In this document: one piece after another, positions 45,624 to 55,770 of the stretch
Layout: each line of letters opens with the position of its first letter
Position numbering within the stretch: the stretch's first letter is position 1
Source: Diorhabda sublineata
Taxonomy: Eukaryota; Arthropoda; Insecta; Coleoptera; Chrysomelidae
NCBI RefSeq assembly: GCF_026230105.1
Contig: NC_079480.1
Coordinates: 27,508,488-27,572,487 of the forward strand
Reading direction: 5' to 3'
DNA: 64,000 bases
Program-made: the position numbers and the translations under genes
Notes under the pieces: model-generated
Told to the model about the DNA's origin: nothing
The model's database searches: none
What the model saw: the letters and a program-made list of their open reading frames with translations, nothing else

Positions 45624-46215
45624 GAGTGTTGCTATATAAGTTTTGAGATTCGGCAACACTGATGAGATATTTCTTGCGCTAATTTTCTACGAGTTTCGAA
45701 GTGAATTAAAGCAACAAAAGTGTGCCAATTAACTCGCTTCGATTTTTTGTGATTAAGTACCATCTTGAACCACCATGTTTGATTGGAGTCCGGATTCAAC
45801 CGTGGTGAAATTTCGCTACAGAATGAATTTCCTGAAGGTTATCCGTGTCGTGCCAGACATCGATGCTGTCCTTAAGCTGATACTGCAACATCATCATGTA
45901 ACAAACCGTGAGATTGACATACATTAGATTCATCACATACATTCAATATTGCATGAACATTTGGCTGTCAAAAAAGTTTGTTCACGTTGGTAACTGCATT
46001 CAACAATCCTTCAAAAAAATTTCGTGTCGATTGGTGCAAAGAAATGATAAAAAAATTCAAAGACGTCTATGAGATCGTGACAGGCGACGAATCATGGATC
46101 TAGGGATACGAATTCAAAACTTGAGACCAACAATAGACGGTATGGATTCTTCAAAACAAGCCAAATCCAACACAAGTTTTTCGCGCACAAAGCACTTTTG
46201 GAATAAAAGAAATGC
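45624..46215 (+). pseudogene. Mariner transposase, 5' half, decayed
   Basis: It begins with TACGAGTGTTGCTATATAAG and TTTTGAGATTCGGCAACACT, which looks like a mariner 5' inverted repeat. Then come FYEFRSELKQQKCAN-type sequence near 45690, PDIDAV near 45855, an AVKKVCSRW-type piece near 45965, and RVDWCKEMIKKFKDVYEIVT followed by GDESWI near 46090, the first catalytic Asp block. A stop follows directly after DESWI. A VWILQNKPNPTQ-type piece near 46150 ends the readable part. Frameshifts and stops are frequent. Confidence 0.75.
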
Positions 46216-46271
46216 TTCGATAATTAGTTGAAACCTATGCAAAACTGTATTGATTGTAATGCACCAGCATT

Positions 46272-46366
46272 CACAATTACTTTGTCTGACGCGCTTTACA
46301 CGTTATCGTCTTTGGGGAGCAGATAAAACAGTGTGTTCGGTATGAATATTCCAGAAATTCCAACTT
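46272..46366 (+). repeat. Dispersed GACGCGCG/TTCGATAAC repeat, copy 5
   Basis: CACAATTACTTTGTCTGACG, then CGCTTTACACGTTATCGTCT, AACAGTGTGTTCGGTATGAA, and TTCCAGAAATTCCAACTTAG. It holds both the left-arm part and the right half, with the middle of the right arm missing. Confidence 0.7.
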
Positions 46367-46436
46367 AGAAGTCATAGCAACAGATTATTACCTCATAGTA
46401 GATTGCTAAATGAATTGATATAAAAAGAGTTCATAG

Positions 46437-46453
46437 CTTAGGTTAGGTTAGTG
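46437..46453 (-). repeat. Short telomere-type (CCTAA)n run at the 3' side of a retrotransposon piece
   Basis: CTTAGGTTAGGTTAGTG on the + strand. On the minus strand, in the direction of the retrotransposon at 46872-46564, the sequence ends in CACTAACCTAACCTAAG. Confidence 0.6.
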
Positions 46454-46563
46454 TAGGCCTATGTTACCCTTTATTTTCCACGATTTGTAATCTCAGTTAA
46501 CTACTTTAACACCATCCTATATTTACTCCTTTTATACCTTATTTTGAGTATTTCTAGCTTGTG

Positions 46564-46872
46564 TCATCCCCCAACATCTGACGGCGTTTCTCTACCAAGG
46601 CAGGGCATTAGCAGATGCTTGATCGTCCCTTCTACTTCGTTACACTCTTTGCAATAGTTGTGCGTTAATACTCCAGTTCTGAAGTCCTGTGCCAACAATT
46701 GAATGTTGGTGATTACTCCAATAATCATGTGGATTGCGGCTCCTGTGAATCTTTGTTGATAGACTTGGTTGAGTTTCTGGTTGAATGACAGACATTGAGG
46801 TCGACCTCGAAAGAAGTTGAGTGACAACATAGAGCCAGGATGAGCAGAGATATCAAAGGAAGAACAGGCCAT
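46564..46872 (-). mobile_element. Non-LTR retrotransposon, RNase H/C-terminal fragment
   Basis: The minus strand reads LLAQDFRTGVLTHNYCKECN, then EVEGTIKHLLMPCLGRE. This is the C-terminal pattern of jockey/R1-type polyproteins: (L/I)..GH...(hydrophobic)..C..C...(E).(T)..H.(L/I)..C..l. The remaining C-terminal tail after a frameshift and stop runs to about 46500. The catalytic RT domain is absent. Confidence 0.55.
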
Positions 46873-48375
46873 AGACTTATTATGGAAGAAAGAAGAGGAT
46901 GAAAAGTGTCTAGTTAAGCTCCTTGTCTGTGCTGATAGTGATAAACCTTAGTTGTATCATCACATTGGCTTCTACAATAGGTGTAGGAATTTTAAAATTT
47001 TGATAAAATAACATCTTGAAGTATTACCGACAATTCTGACATATACGAAAACAATGAAATTTGATAAAATAAAAATAAAATAAATATTAGGTTTTTAAAA
47101 ATTTATTACCAAACATTCACATCTTGTCCAAATTTATTGATATTATTATAATGATTATAATTAAAAACGACGCGGATAACGCGCCGAGAATTCGGAAATT
47201 AAGTAATTTCCTCCGTCAAATTTTGTGTCAGCTAATTCTCAGCAGTTAATATTTTTTTCTGCCTATAACTCACTTTGGTATCGGCTTAAACTATAATTAT
47301 TAACATTTATTTTCAGATATGACCCCATTAGATTTAACAGGTGAACTGAGGAACTGAAACATTATTTTAAATTTCCCCAGAAAGGAAAATTGTAGTAAGG
47401 AAGTCCAAGCAGAGATTTTGGAATTCACTCGATTGCTAAGCTGAATATTAACGGCGATAATCTACATTCTATTGTACTAATTTCATCATAAGTCAAATAA
47501 AAAGTACATACAGTTCAAATTTTCATTGTTGGAAGATGTAAAATTTATTCTCTGGTGAAAGTATGTACTTTTATAAAAGAAAAGAAAAATAGTAAACATG
47601 GTATAATATCTAGTCGACGTCTCTAAGTACCACAGGCTCAATACGAACAGCTCCAGCAAAGACTGATGAGGTAATACTGAATCGTACTATATAAATTAAA
47701 GCTAGAAAAACTGGTCATACGAAAATTTGAATGTAGACTGCAGTCGAAAATTCAGTCAATTATAGCCCCTATGACCTTTGATGTTAAGAGTTTGAGGCAC
47801 TTATTACCGACAATGAACAAGAGATCCAGATCTGTAACACACTACATGAAGGATCCTCCAGATATAAGGTTGACCCCAGGATGATTTGCTTGACCGGAGT
47901 AGGCTTTTGTCATCACCCCAAAAAGCTCATTCTTGTTGTGACCAAAATTGTACCTATCACATCTCTAAGTAGTCTGTTGATATATTATCGTAGTCTTTCA
48001 TAAATGATCGTGCATATAGAGCAGTTTATTTCTGTTTTTCTAGTGAATCAAAATTATCATAAGTGAGTCAAATGAAAGGTACTTTGAGTTGAGGTTTCCA
48101 ATGTTAAAAAGTTTTAAATTCAACCTCTGGTGAACATATGTACCAGAAATTTTAAGTAAGAACATAAATTCAAAGATCATGTAGCAATATTCACAGATTT
48201 GGATTAAAATACTTGACATCAGACAAGTTAATGCACACATAGATCTTATCAAACTATTACGATACTTGAACAGGTCCAAAATACGATTGGTGACTGACTT
48301 CTCAGCTGGTCATGATCATCTAAGACGCCATCGCCGATAAACTGCCCAGGAATCACCTGTGAGAGGTTCAAAAAC
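46873..48375. other. Stretch without a recognised gene
   Basis: A small minus-strand ORF at 48040-48279 is hydrophobic in part but unrecognised. No repeat structure was seen. Confidence 0.35.
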
Positions 48376-48585
48376 ATGAAAAAACTTCACGGTTTGACCA
48401 GTGACGATAAAAGGTTCATGATAATGTGTCTGATTACCTCTTCAATAATATTGGCCACTGTTTTAACTATGAACATCTATTTTTTGATGTCCTTTGGATT
48501 CACATCTCTACAGAAATATGTAAGATATTTGATCCCGAACGGTATTCTCTTCTCCACTACAATGTGGAGTGTCATTTTAACTTAA
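48376..48585 (+). other. Unrecognised ORF with two membrane segments
   Basis: A 69-residue frame with hydrophobic stretches at about residues 15-38 (MIMCLITSSIILATVLTMNI) and 50-69 (LIPNGILFSTTMWSVILT). A charged tail follows if the stop is read through (INKEMQ). The pattern of two membrane helices with a short loop resembles the middle of an insect chemoreceptor, but no signature motif supports it and stops follow in all frames. I do not assign a function. Confidence 0.2.
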
Positions 48586-49439
48586 ATTAACAAAGAAATG
48601 CAGCCAACTCCTATTTTAGTGGGTCTAAGCGACATATATTGTTTCACTATATGGTCTATGTTCTGTTAAACGCCATGATAAACTTCAAGGTAGTATGTTC
48701 TTGAGGCAGGATTGTATCTCGTCTATGTAATAAGTTTCATGTGACTAAGAGACTGTAGAAAAGGCAAAAGATTTGTCAGTAACAGCAGGAATATGACTTT
48801 AATTTATTGTACGACATAACGATCTCACCACAAATAAGTTATTGCATTTACACTTCCTCTGCCCTTTTTTGTTTTTGTATTGCTGAATATTTTGAGATGC
48901 TGATTAGTGCAGACCACAATCTGTATTTTCCAATGTCGAATGAAAATTTAAAGTGACGTTAAGCACTTTAGAATATTATGTTCTTAGCATACAGTAAATT
49001 CTAACAGGATCAGTCTCAGATCGTTGAAATTCATAATATAATTAAGATGGTTGTGTTCATTATAAACTTTAAATGGGGTGTATAAGATCAGAATTTCACA
49101 ATTATCTTGTTATTTTTATATATAAATAAAAATGTAGTAATCAGCAAGCTAAAATTTCTGTTTCTTACTTTGTTCGTTGTCTTTTTTTATCGAGGGAATG
49201 ACACACGGCTTAAATATTTCTTTAACTCACTGGTATCTTATAATATGAATCAAATTGTTAGTGTGCTCCAGCTAAGAACGATACCATAATTTTTAATAAA
49301 TTCAGTGTCCTAAATATGCAGTTTATATGCATTTCACTATTAAGTCCTCATTACAGAAGGGTTGTTTTTGCATCAAAAGTTTGCGCGTCTACATTCTTTT
49401 TTGAGCAGCTATAGAAAATAATACTCTTGACAATACACT
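48586..49439. other. Stretch without a recognised gene
   Basis: Nothing recognisable on either strand. Confidence 0.4.
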
Positions 49440-50520
49440 TTTAACAACGGGACTTAGAATATACTCAAAGCTCATTTTTTGTTGACATCCTCTAGCCAGT
49501 CGTGATTTATAGGTGCCATCATCATTTTTAATATCATCCATTTTAAAGTATGCCTTAGCATGACTCTTTCATTTTCTACATATCTTGTGAGAGGTTTAAT
49601 ATATAACCAAGGACTGATATTATAATAATGATCCACATCTTCAGTTGGTCTTAACATGTATTTTTGATCATTTTCATTGAACTCATGTTTATCTGAGACT
49701 ATTTCGTCCACACTTTCTTTTTCTGTTATTTTTATTCAATATTATAGGTGTATTGGAATTTATTATTATTAGTTGTTCTCCAGTAGAAGTGGAATCATGT
49801 TCATTATTTAAAACAACACCTATTGAGATATATACTTTCATTTTGACATATCCAAGTCTATAACCAAATGGGCTAAACGTTTCTTCTTCAATCCTACTAT
49901 CTGATTTCTACAGTGATTCTATAACTATTGAACAAGCGACCAAATATCTCAAGTTTTGATAAGTCAAGTTTCTTGTCGTTCAAAATTTTGGCTAGTGTTA
50001 TGGTACATATATGGTACAGTATAATCGATAATAATTTCTCTGGATTTGCACCAGTGCTTTAAGTTGGCTGAAATGTACTCACCACCATCGTCACAATTAT
50101 TCTTGAATCTTTAACATACTCTTTTAAAAACCTTAGATTTTTTCACACCATTGAATGAATATTTTATTTGCTTAGCTTTTAGAAGTATGAGTCATTTTTT
50201 AAAGATTTATATCATTTGGAGTTCCTAATGACATTGTTTCTAATTTAATAAGATTTTTTTGTCACCCTCTATAACTATAGTACCCTTCTTAAACAATATT
50301 ACTTAATTTTTAGTAAAAAATACTTCATCTCCATTTTAAGTTAACACTTTTTTAATACACAATGTTCTGAATTGATTAATCCTAAAGCTAATAATTGCAT
50401 AGTTGGGTCTTTTTTGGATACAGATATGTTTGCAATGTTTCACATTTTCTAATATTATCATATCATTTGTCATATGATTTGGTTTACAACCAATATCAAC
50501 AATGTATGTTTTAAATTCAT
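49440..50520 (-). mobile_element. Copia-like (Ty1/copia) LTR retrotransposon, pol remnant
   Basis: On the minus strand, 50520-50340 reads FKTYIVDIGCKPNHMTND, the copia protease block (W.vDSGa..HM(T/C)), here with Ile in place of Ser after the catalytic Asp. Further on, near 50080-50000, comes KHWCKSREIIIDYTVPY, equivalent to the integrase-core segment (L...C...GI....(S/T)VPYTPQ.NG). Then 49711-49472 carries a low-complexity acidic linker and a RVTFND-like region. The reverse transcriptase is not readable and no LTRs were found. Many stops and frameshifts are present. It is an old, inactive copy. Confidence 0.6.
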
Positions 50521-50540
50521 CATTACATTGATTAACTAAT

Positions 50541-50660
50541 GAACACACTGTTTACACTACCACTACACCAACAAACACAACTACACTGACTGACGCGCGC
50601 TTCGATAACAGACAGTGTAATTGTGATTGTTAGTGTAGTGTTAGTGTAAACAGTGTGTTC
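50541..50660. repeat. 47-bp hairpin formed by two copies of the dispersed repeat
   Basis: Left arm 50541-50587 (GAACACACTGTTTACACTAC ... ACAACTACACT) pairs with right arm 50614-50660 (AGTGTAATTGTGATTGTTAG ... CAGTGTGTTC), with about five mismatches over 47 bp. The loop, 50588-50613, is GACTGACGCGCGCTTCGATA ACAGAC. The right arm continues into the familiar downstream part (AGTACGAAAAACACCAACTG, TTCCAGAAATTCCAG) to about 50700. Confidence 0.85.
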
Positions 50661-50839
50661 AGTACGAAAAACACCAACTGTTCCAGAAATTCCAGTTTAG
50701 TTGATTAACTATTGATTTAAGCCTGAATCACGCCTATTTATAAAATAAAATTTTATTTCTATAGGATAATCCTTCTTACCAATGGTAAATTGCTTTTCAT
50801 TAACTTTGTTGCTAGCACCGCAATGGTGGACAAAATAAG

Positions 50840-51314
50840 ATGACGACTGCAGAAAATCCACATAGTGGCACTGGATGATCGTCGACTGGAAGTTCGCGAA
50901 CTAACGGACAGAGTAGGCATTTTAAAAAGTGCGGTATATTGCACATTGACTGAAAATTTGGTCATGAGAAAGCTGTGTGCAAGATTGGTGCCACGTTTGC
51001 CCACAATGAAACAAGAACAGCGTCTTGAAGATGTTTCTATCGGATATATGGCATTGAAGAGTGAAACGAGGGTCCATCACTTTACCCCCGAAACAAAAGA
51101 ACAAACACAACAATGGACTGAAAAGGGAGAATTGGCTCTAAAAAAGGCAAATACCATCCCATTTGCGACTTCGTTTTGTTTTAGGATACCAAATGAAGAA
51201 ATCAAGGAAAAACTGCCACATTTGGCTAAGAAGAGATTGTTGTTTTATCAAGACAATTTACCAGCTTACACATCCGTTGCTGCAATGGCAGTAAATATAT
51301 TTACTTTATTTTAA
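50840..51314 (+). pseudogene. Mariner transposase with two internal deletions
   Basis: The longest open part (50865-51314, 149 residues) reads LDDRRLEVRELTDRVGI, then LTENLVMRKLCARLVPRLP (second helix-turn-helix and linker). A direct jump follows to ETRVHHFTPETKEQTQQWTE (just after the first catalytic Asp, which would be in MDETWVHH; here SETRVHH, so the Asp is lost). A second jump leads to EEIKEKLPHLAKKRLLFYQD, NLPAY, where the second Asp (QDN.PAH) remains. The frame stays open through both deletions, but the C-terminal third is missing. It cannot be an active transposase. The family is distinct from the copies at 27882 and 45624. Confidence 0.8.
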
Positions 51315-52714
51315 CTTATGGAACCAACCTCGTTTATATTCATTTGTATCTATTTGTAGTTATATATGTTTGTTTTTTAGTCTTCTACAATTTGTGGAAT
51401 TTCTTGAAATTAAGCATTTCTCTCTCATATATATTATACAATATAATATTTAACATCAATAATTCAATTTTTGAAAATAATGGCAAGTAACGTGAATATT
51501 TCACGAAAAAAATTGATTATTCATATAATTGATTTATTATTTGATTCAAATAAATTCATGATGTGAGTTTAACGGTATAGTTACTACAGTTCGTTCTGTA
51601 ATTATTTGAAAACTGGGGATATTATTCAACACAGATTCCTTCATAAGTTTAACAACTAGGATATTATCTCAAACTGTTCTTACCTCGATATCAAGAACTC
51701 AATTAGGAAATAATTTATACAAAACAGGAACAAACTTACTTGCTTGGCACGAGTACACGAGCAGGGATACGGATATTGCTCGAAATTAATCGTGTTAATT
51801 ACATTGCTCCGCAACATTTATCCTCTGTTTCGCCATTGTATTCCTGAGATAAGCCGTTTTTATTCACAATATTCTGCTTGATTGGTTCTCGTTAATTTGG
51901 TATGAGTACTAAATATTATATATTGATCAAAATCTTATGAAATCCCAAATCGAGTATATTTATATCTGATAGAAATTGCGAAACAAATAATAATTGATAC
52001 CATCATAACTTCAATAGACCTTTATCTCATATTTACCTTCTTTGATTCTCAACAATCAGTACTTTAAACTTCAATTTATTTTCTGAATATTTTTCTAAGA
52101 AAATCCATTGAAAAATGAATGTTCTAGTTCAAACACTGAATACTATGAACTCTTTTAACATTAACATGTGTGGTAGCATGTGGTTGTTTTCACTATGTAT
52201 CTACTGAATCTTCGTTGATTTAAGCTAGGGTCAAGTCTTTAAACGCCAGTATTTAATCATCGTGCGCTGCCCGATACAATTCATTCCATTTCCCAGACAC
52301 ATGTTTAGTACTTTCACCATAAATAATGTTCCGTCTACTCAAAATTGTCAATATTTTAGCGAAGGCAATCCCCATCACGTAATAAAAGCAAGATGGCAGT
52401 CTTTGATAAGAGTGCATCATCGTACCTTTCTTTAATAAAGTATCGCTAAATCAGCAAAGTTACTTTTTAGACGACGCCATCTGAAAGTTATTCGTTCTGT
52501 ATTCATTTACATACCGAAAGTTGCGTTTTGAGTGTTCCATATAGTGAAAGTGACAGTTCCGTACTGCAAAACACTTTCGGAACGCTCTGAAGTAGACAAC
52601 TTTAACTTCCTTAAATGTGACTCTAGCCACTTCAATGTTGACAGTTGACAGTTTCACTTCGATGATTTTGCATAACTTTCTTCCACCATAAATTCGAATC
52701 AATCAACAAATTCT
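51315..52714. other. Stretch without a recognised gene
   Basis: AT-rich. The part at 52440-52700 is somewhat richer in G+C and reads like the 5' leader of a repeated element (GACGACGCCATCTGAAAGTT), but nothing proves it. Confidence 0.35.
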
Positions 52715-52847
52715 ATGGAAGACACAAACACAACTACAAATTGTATCGAAATCACAAAGACATCTACAGAGATTCCATCAACATCTAGTGGAGATATATA
52801 TATACAATCTGCATCCAATCCAATAAATATTAATAATTGTCCCAGAG
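52715..52847 (+). other. Candidate first coding exon, unrecognised
   Basis: An ATG opens a Ser/Thr-rich frame (MEDTNTTTNCIEITKTSTEI, then PSTSSGDIYIQSASNP) of 44 codons that ends at a GTACAG donor-like site. It is just downstream of the leader-like segment at 52440-52700. Low-complexity N-termini of this type are common in insect transposon genes. No partner exon was found. Confidence 0.25.
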
Positions 52848-53035
52848 GTACAGTCAACATTACTTTTTGCAAATAATTAATAAATTAATATTTACATTGC
52901 AAATATCATTAAGTACATTATATTGTACAATAAATAAAATGTTCACAATTCTCTTTGTTTTATTTTCTTTTCTCCGTGTAATTGAAAAAGTTTTGGATCT
53001 TTTGCGTCGTCTAAAAAATGTTGTGTACACCGCGG

Positions 53036-53128
53036 CTGAAATACTACTTTGTTGGACTCATCTGTTGGTCGCCTCGCTTCGCTCGTCTCGCAATTTTCAG
53101 ACTCGTCCAACAAAGTAGCACTTTCAGT
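53036..53128. repeat. Inverted repeat ending in TACTTTGTTGGAC
   Basis: CTGAAATACTACTTTGTTGG AC at 53036-53057 pairs with GTCCAACAAAGTAGCACTTT CAG at 53105-53127 (one or two mismatches). The enclosed 47 bp contain a self-complementary GC-richer stretch (CTCGCTTCGCTCGTCTCGC). It is the size and layout of a tiny foldback or element tip. Confidence 0.65.
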
Positions 53129-53576
53129 CCTTGGAATACAAATAACTATTCAAATTCTGCAAAGGTTTATAGATGAACTTCTTTTAAATATTCGACAGAC
53201 TCATTTCTTTTCCCATGATGGCTTTTTTGCTTATTCTAAACAAGAATTACTGATTTGTTGAATACTCAGTTTGGCGAAAGATAGATTGAGAAATTTTTTC
53301 TTTATGAAAGCATGAAATTTATCAAGAACACATTCCGGGTATCAATTTATAATCAACCTAAGATTTCGGTGTTAAATTAGTGTGAAATGTTTCATCATTC
53401 AAGACAGTAGCCTTTCTCGTCGACTGCTGGACATAAACCTCTCTTAACTTAGACTACAAGACTCTACAAAAAAATTTTCGTTCTTTGTCCTAAAGTTTAT
53501 ACTATTATTTTCCAGTTAGTTATGCACTGATCTACCCCGAAACAAAGAAAAAAAAAGATCTAGAAAGCTCATAAGA

Positions 53577-53608
53577 GTGGCGTTACCCCATCTGGGGTGT
53601 TTAGCCAC
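53577..53608. repeat. Nested hairpin 270 bp upstream of the intact Cys-rich gene
   Basis: GTGGC (53577-53581) pairs with GCCAC (53604-53608), and inside it CCCCA-TC-TGGGG forms a second stem. Two more small hairpins precede the ATG: GTGCC-GCTAGAT-GGCAC at about 53777-53793 and CACCCGA...TCGGGTG at about 53793-53820. They may be terminal or subterminal parts of the element that carries the gene. Confidence 0.5.
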
Positions 53609-53847
53609 CATATATATATGCACAAAAACGAAAAGAAAATACCTTTTTTCGGTATAAAGTTTGCTTTTGTGATAGTTATAATAATAATACTCATTTTTCA
53701 ATTTTTTCATAAATTTTAATTGATTTTAATATTTTTAAAAAAACCGCGCGGTGAGAGTGGGTTATTAACGTTTACACTGTGCCGCTAGATGGCACCCGAG
53801 TGATAAACAACCATCGGGTGTTATTTACAAGCCCAGAATAACTTAAA

Positions 53848-55262
53848 ATGTCGTCACGAAAGTGCAAATACGATGCTGATGCATTTTGTTTTATATGTGG
53901 TCAATTTATTAAAGTTCGAGACGTGAAATATGAACTAAAGACATCTCACGTTCTCTGTGAAGCCTATGAAGCATATTTTGACTGTCCTGTACGGAATCAA
54001 GATAAGCCATGGGCTCCACATGTTGCTTGTAGTTATTGTAAAAGGTGTTTGGAAGGTAAGCAATTTTTATTTAATTAAGCGATGAATCCAAAATAATAGA
54101 CATATTAATTTTTATTTTTATATTTTTAGGTTGGTATCGAGGTGAGAAAAGGTCTATGAAATTTGCAATACCAAGGATTTGGCGAGAACCAAAAGACCAT
54201 ATTACAGACTGCTACTTTTGTATGGTGAATCCGAGTAAAAGACGTAGAGGTAAAAATGCAAAACCTATTGAATATCCTGACCTCGAATCTTCTTCTGCTC
54301 CAATTGCTCACGACCTGACACGACCAGTACCTGAGCCACCAAAAAAATTATCGCAGAAAAGTAGCTCATCTTTTAGTTCTTATAAAAGTAATTCCGAACA
54401 CAACGGAAATAAATTTCCGTCTCTTCCAATTGCTCACTCAGTACATCTTAAAGAAAATTATGAAAGTGTCAAAATTTTGCTTGAATCTGTAAAGTATCGT
54501 GAGTATAACTGGGAGATGATTGGAGATTTTAAAATGGTGGGATTTTTAATGAGGCTACAGGGTGGATATACAAAGTATCCGTGTTATTTGTGCTTGTGGG
54601 ATAGCAGAGCGGATTCTAAACACTATATTCAACGGTCATGGCCTGTAAGAACAGAATTGTGTATCGGAAAACAGAAGGTCAAATTTGAGCCGATTGTTGA
54701 AGCGGAAAAAGTGTTAATGCCGCCTTTGCACATTAAGTTAGGGTTGATGAAACAATTTGTTAAAAAACTGGATGAAACTTCAGAAGCTTTTGGATACTTA
54801 AAAAAATTTTTTTCGAAGTTATCGGAAGCAAAGGTTAAAGCTGGGGTTTATGTTGGTCCGCAAATAAGACAGATTTTCGCCGATGAAAAATTTCCAACGT
54901 TGCTGAATCGTACTCAAAAAGCAAGTTGGAACAGTTTTAAAGTAGTAGTTTCTGGATTTTTAGGAAATAATAAAGCTGAAAACTACGAAAAGTTGGTTGA
55001 GGATATGCTTACAAATTTTAAGGCCATGGGCTGCAGGATGTCATTAAAAGTACATATGCTGCATGCTCATTTGGATAAATTTAAAAACAATATGGGAGCC
55101 TATTCCGAAGAGCAAGGAGAACGTTTTCATCAGGACATCATGAATTTTGAACAACGCTATCAAGGCCAATACAATGAAAACATGATGGGCGACTATATTT
55201 GGGGTTTATTGAGAGAAAGTAGCTATGAACATAAAAGAAAAAGTAAAAGTGTGCACTTTTAA
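53848..55262 (+). CDS. Intact two-exon gene of an unnamed Cys-rich, probably transposon-borne family
   Basis: The coding sequence is join(53848..54055, 54130..55262), 446 residues. The 74-bp intron (GGAAG/GTAAG ... TTTTTAG/G) is needed because the first frame stops soon after the donor, and it joins CLEG to WYRGEKRS. Cys pairs occur in CFICGQF (~17-23), CSYCKRC (~61-67), DCYFC (~88-92) and YPCYLCLWDSRAD. A GDFKMVGFLMRLQGGYTKYP block precedes the last pair and SEEQGERFHQD lies near the C-terminus. Among arthropods this is a large family of uncharacterised multicopy proteins. The GDxKf..xxxG....YPC.xC pattern resembles RNase-H-fold transposases (En/Spm- or hAT-like). By comparison with how I recall longer members, about 130 residues are missing after the Pro-rich PEPPKKLSQK stretch, including a FIDSS-type Asp. 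It would then be an inactive, in-frame deletion derivative. The ATG has no closer competitor in frame. Polyadenylation signal at 55306. Confidence 0.7.
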
Positions 55263-55305
55263 GTTATTTTCCACTTTTCTGTGAGCTAATTTGATAGTAA
55301 AACTT

Positions 55306-55311
55306 AATAAA
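55306..55311 (+). promoter_or_regulatory. Polyadenylation signal of the 53848 gene
   Basis: AATAAA 44 bases after the stop codon, the usual distance for a compact 3' UTR. Confidence 0.6.
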
Positions 55312-55489
55312 AATTATAAACATTTTTATTTCAATAGTTTTATTTTCAATCACAAATTAAAATCCGAGATTTTTAAAAATTTCGTTCAATCAGTCTTCTA
55401 AGCACAAAAGCAAAGTTTTTCATGCCATATATTTTTTTTCCGTCTTATTACGACCTAAACTACCGAAATTTAATGCTTTGCAATCAAAG

Positions 55490-55770
55490 TCAAATTTCAT
55501 GTTGACCCGTGCTATTTTGCTAGGTCTTGGCTCTTATTGGAAGATATCCTTTTCAAATATTTCATCCATAACATCGGTGTTGTTTCTCTTTGGTTCATCT
55601 CAAGAACGCAATTCTAGTATTCTCTTTATCCATCTATTATCTCACAATCTTGCGACATGGCCAAACCAGATAAATGTCTGATTATTTCAGTTGCTTCTTC
55701 AACTTTTGTTTTTCTTCGTAGTTCTTCGTTTCGGATAATATTTCGTAAGGTCAATCAATCCTAACTCTTC
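55490..55770 (-). mobile_element. Non-LTR retrotransposon C-terminal fragment (craft-like)
   Basis: The minus strand, starting near 55745, reads IRNEELRRKTKVEEATEIIR, then HLSGLAMSQD. After frameshifts an ILEMNQRE and an ISSNKSQDLAKQHGST-type end follow. The pattern (i)R..ELR..t.v.D...ri..lKw.WaGHvaR ... RiLeW.pr....GRP..RW.DDi....W...A.dR..W is the C-terminus of a common insect endonuclease/reverse transcriptase family. It lies tail-to-tail with the Cys-rich gene. Confidence 0.6.
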
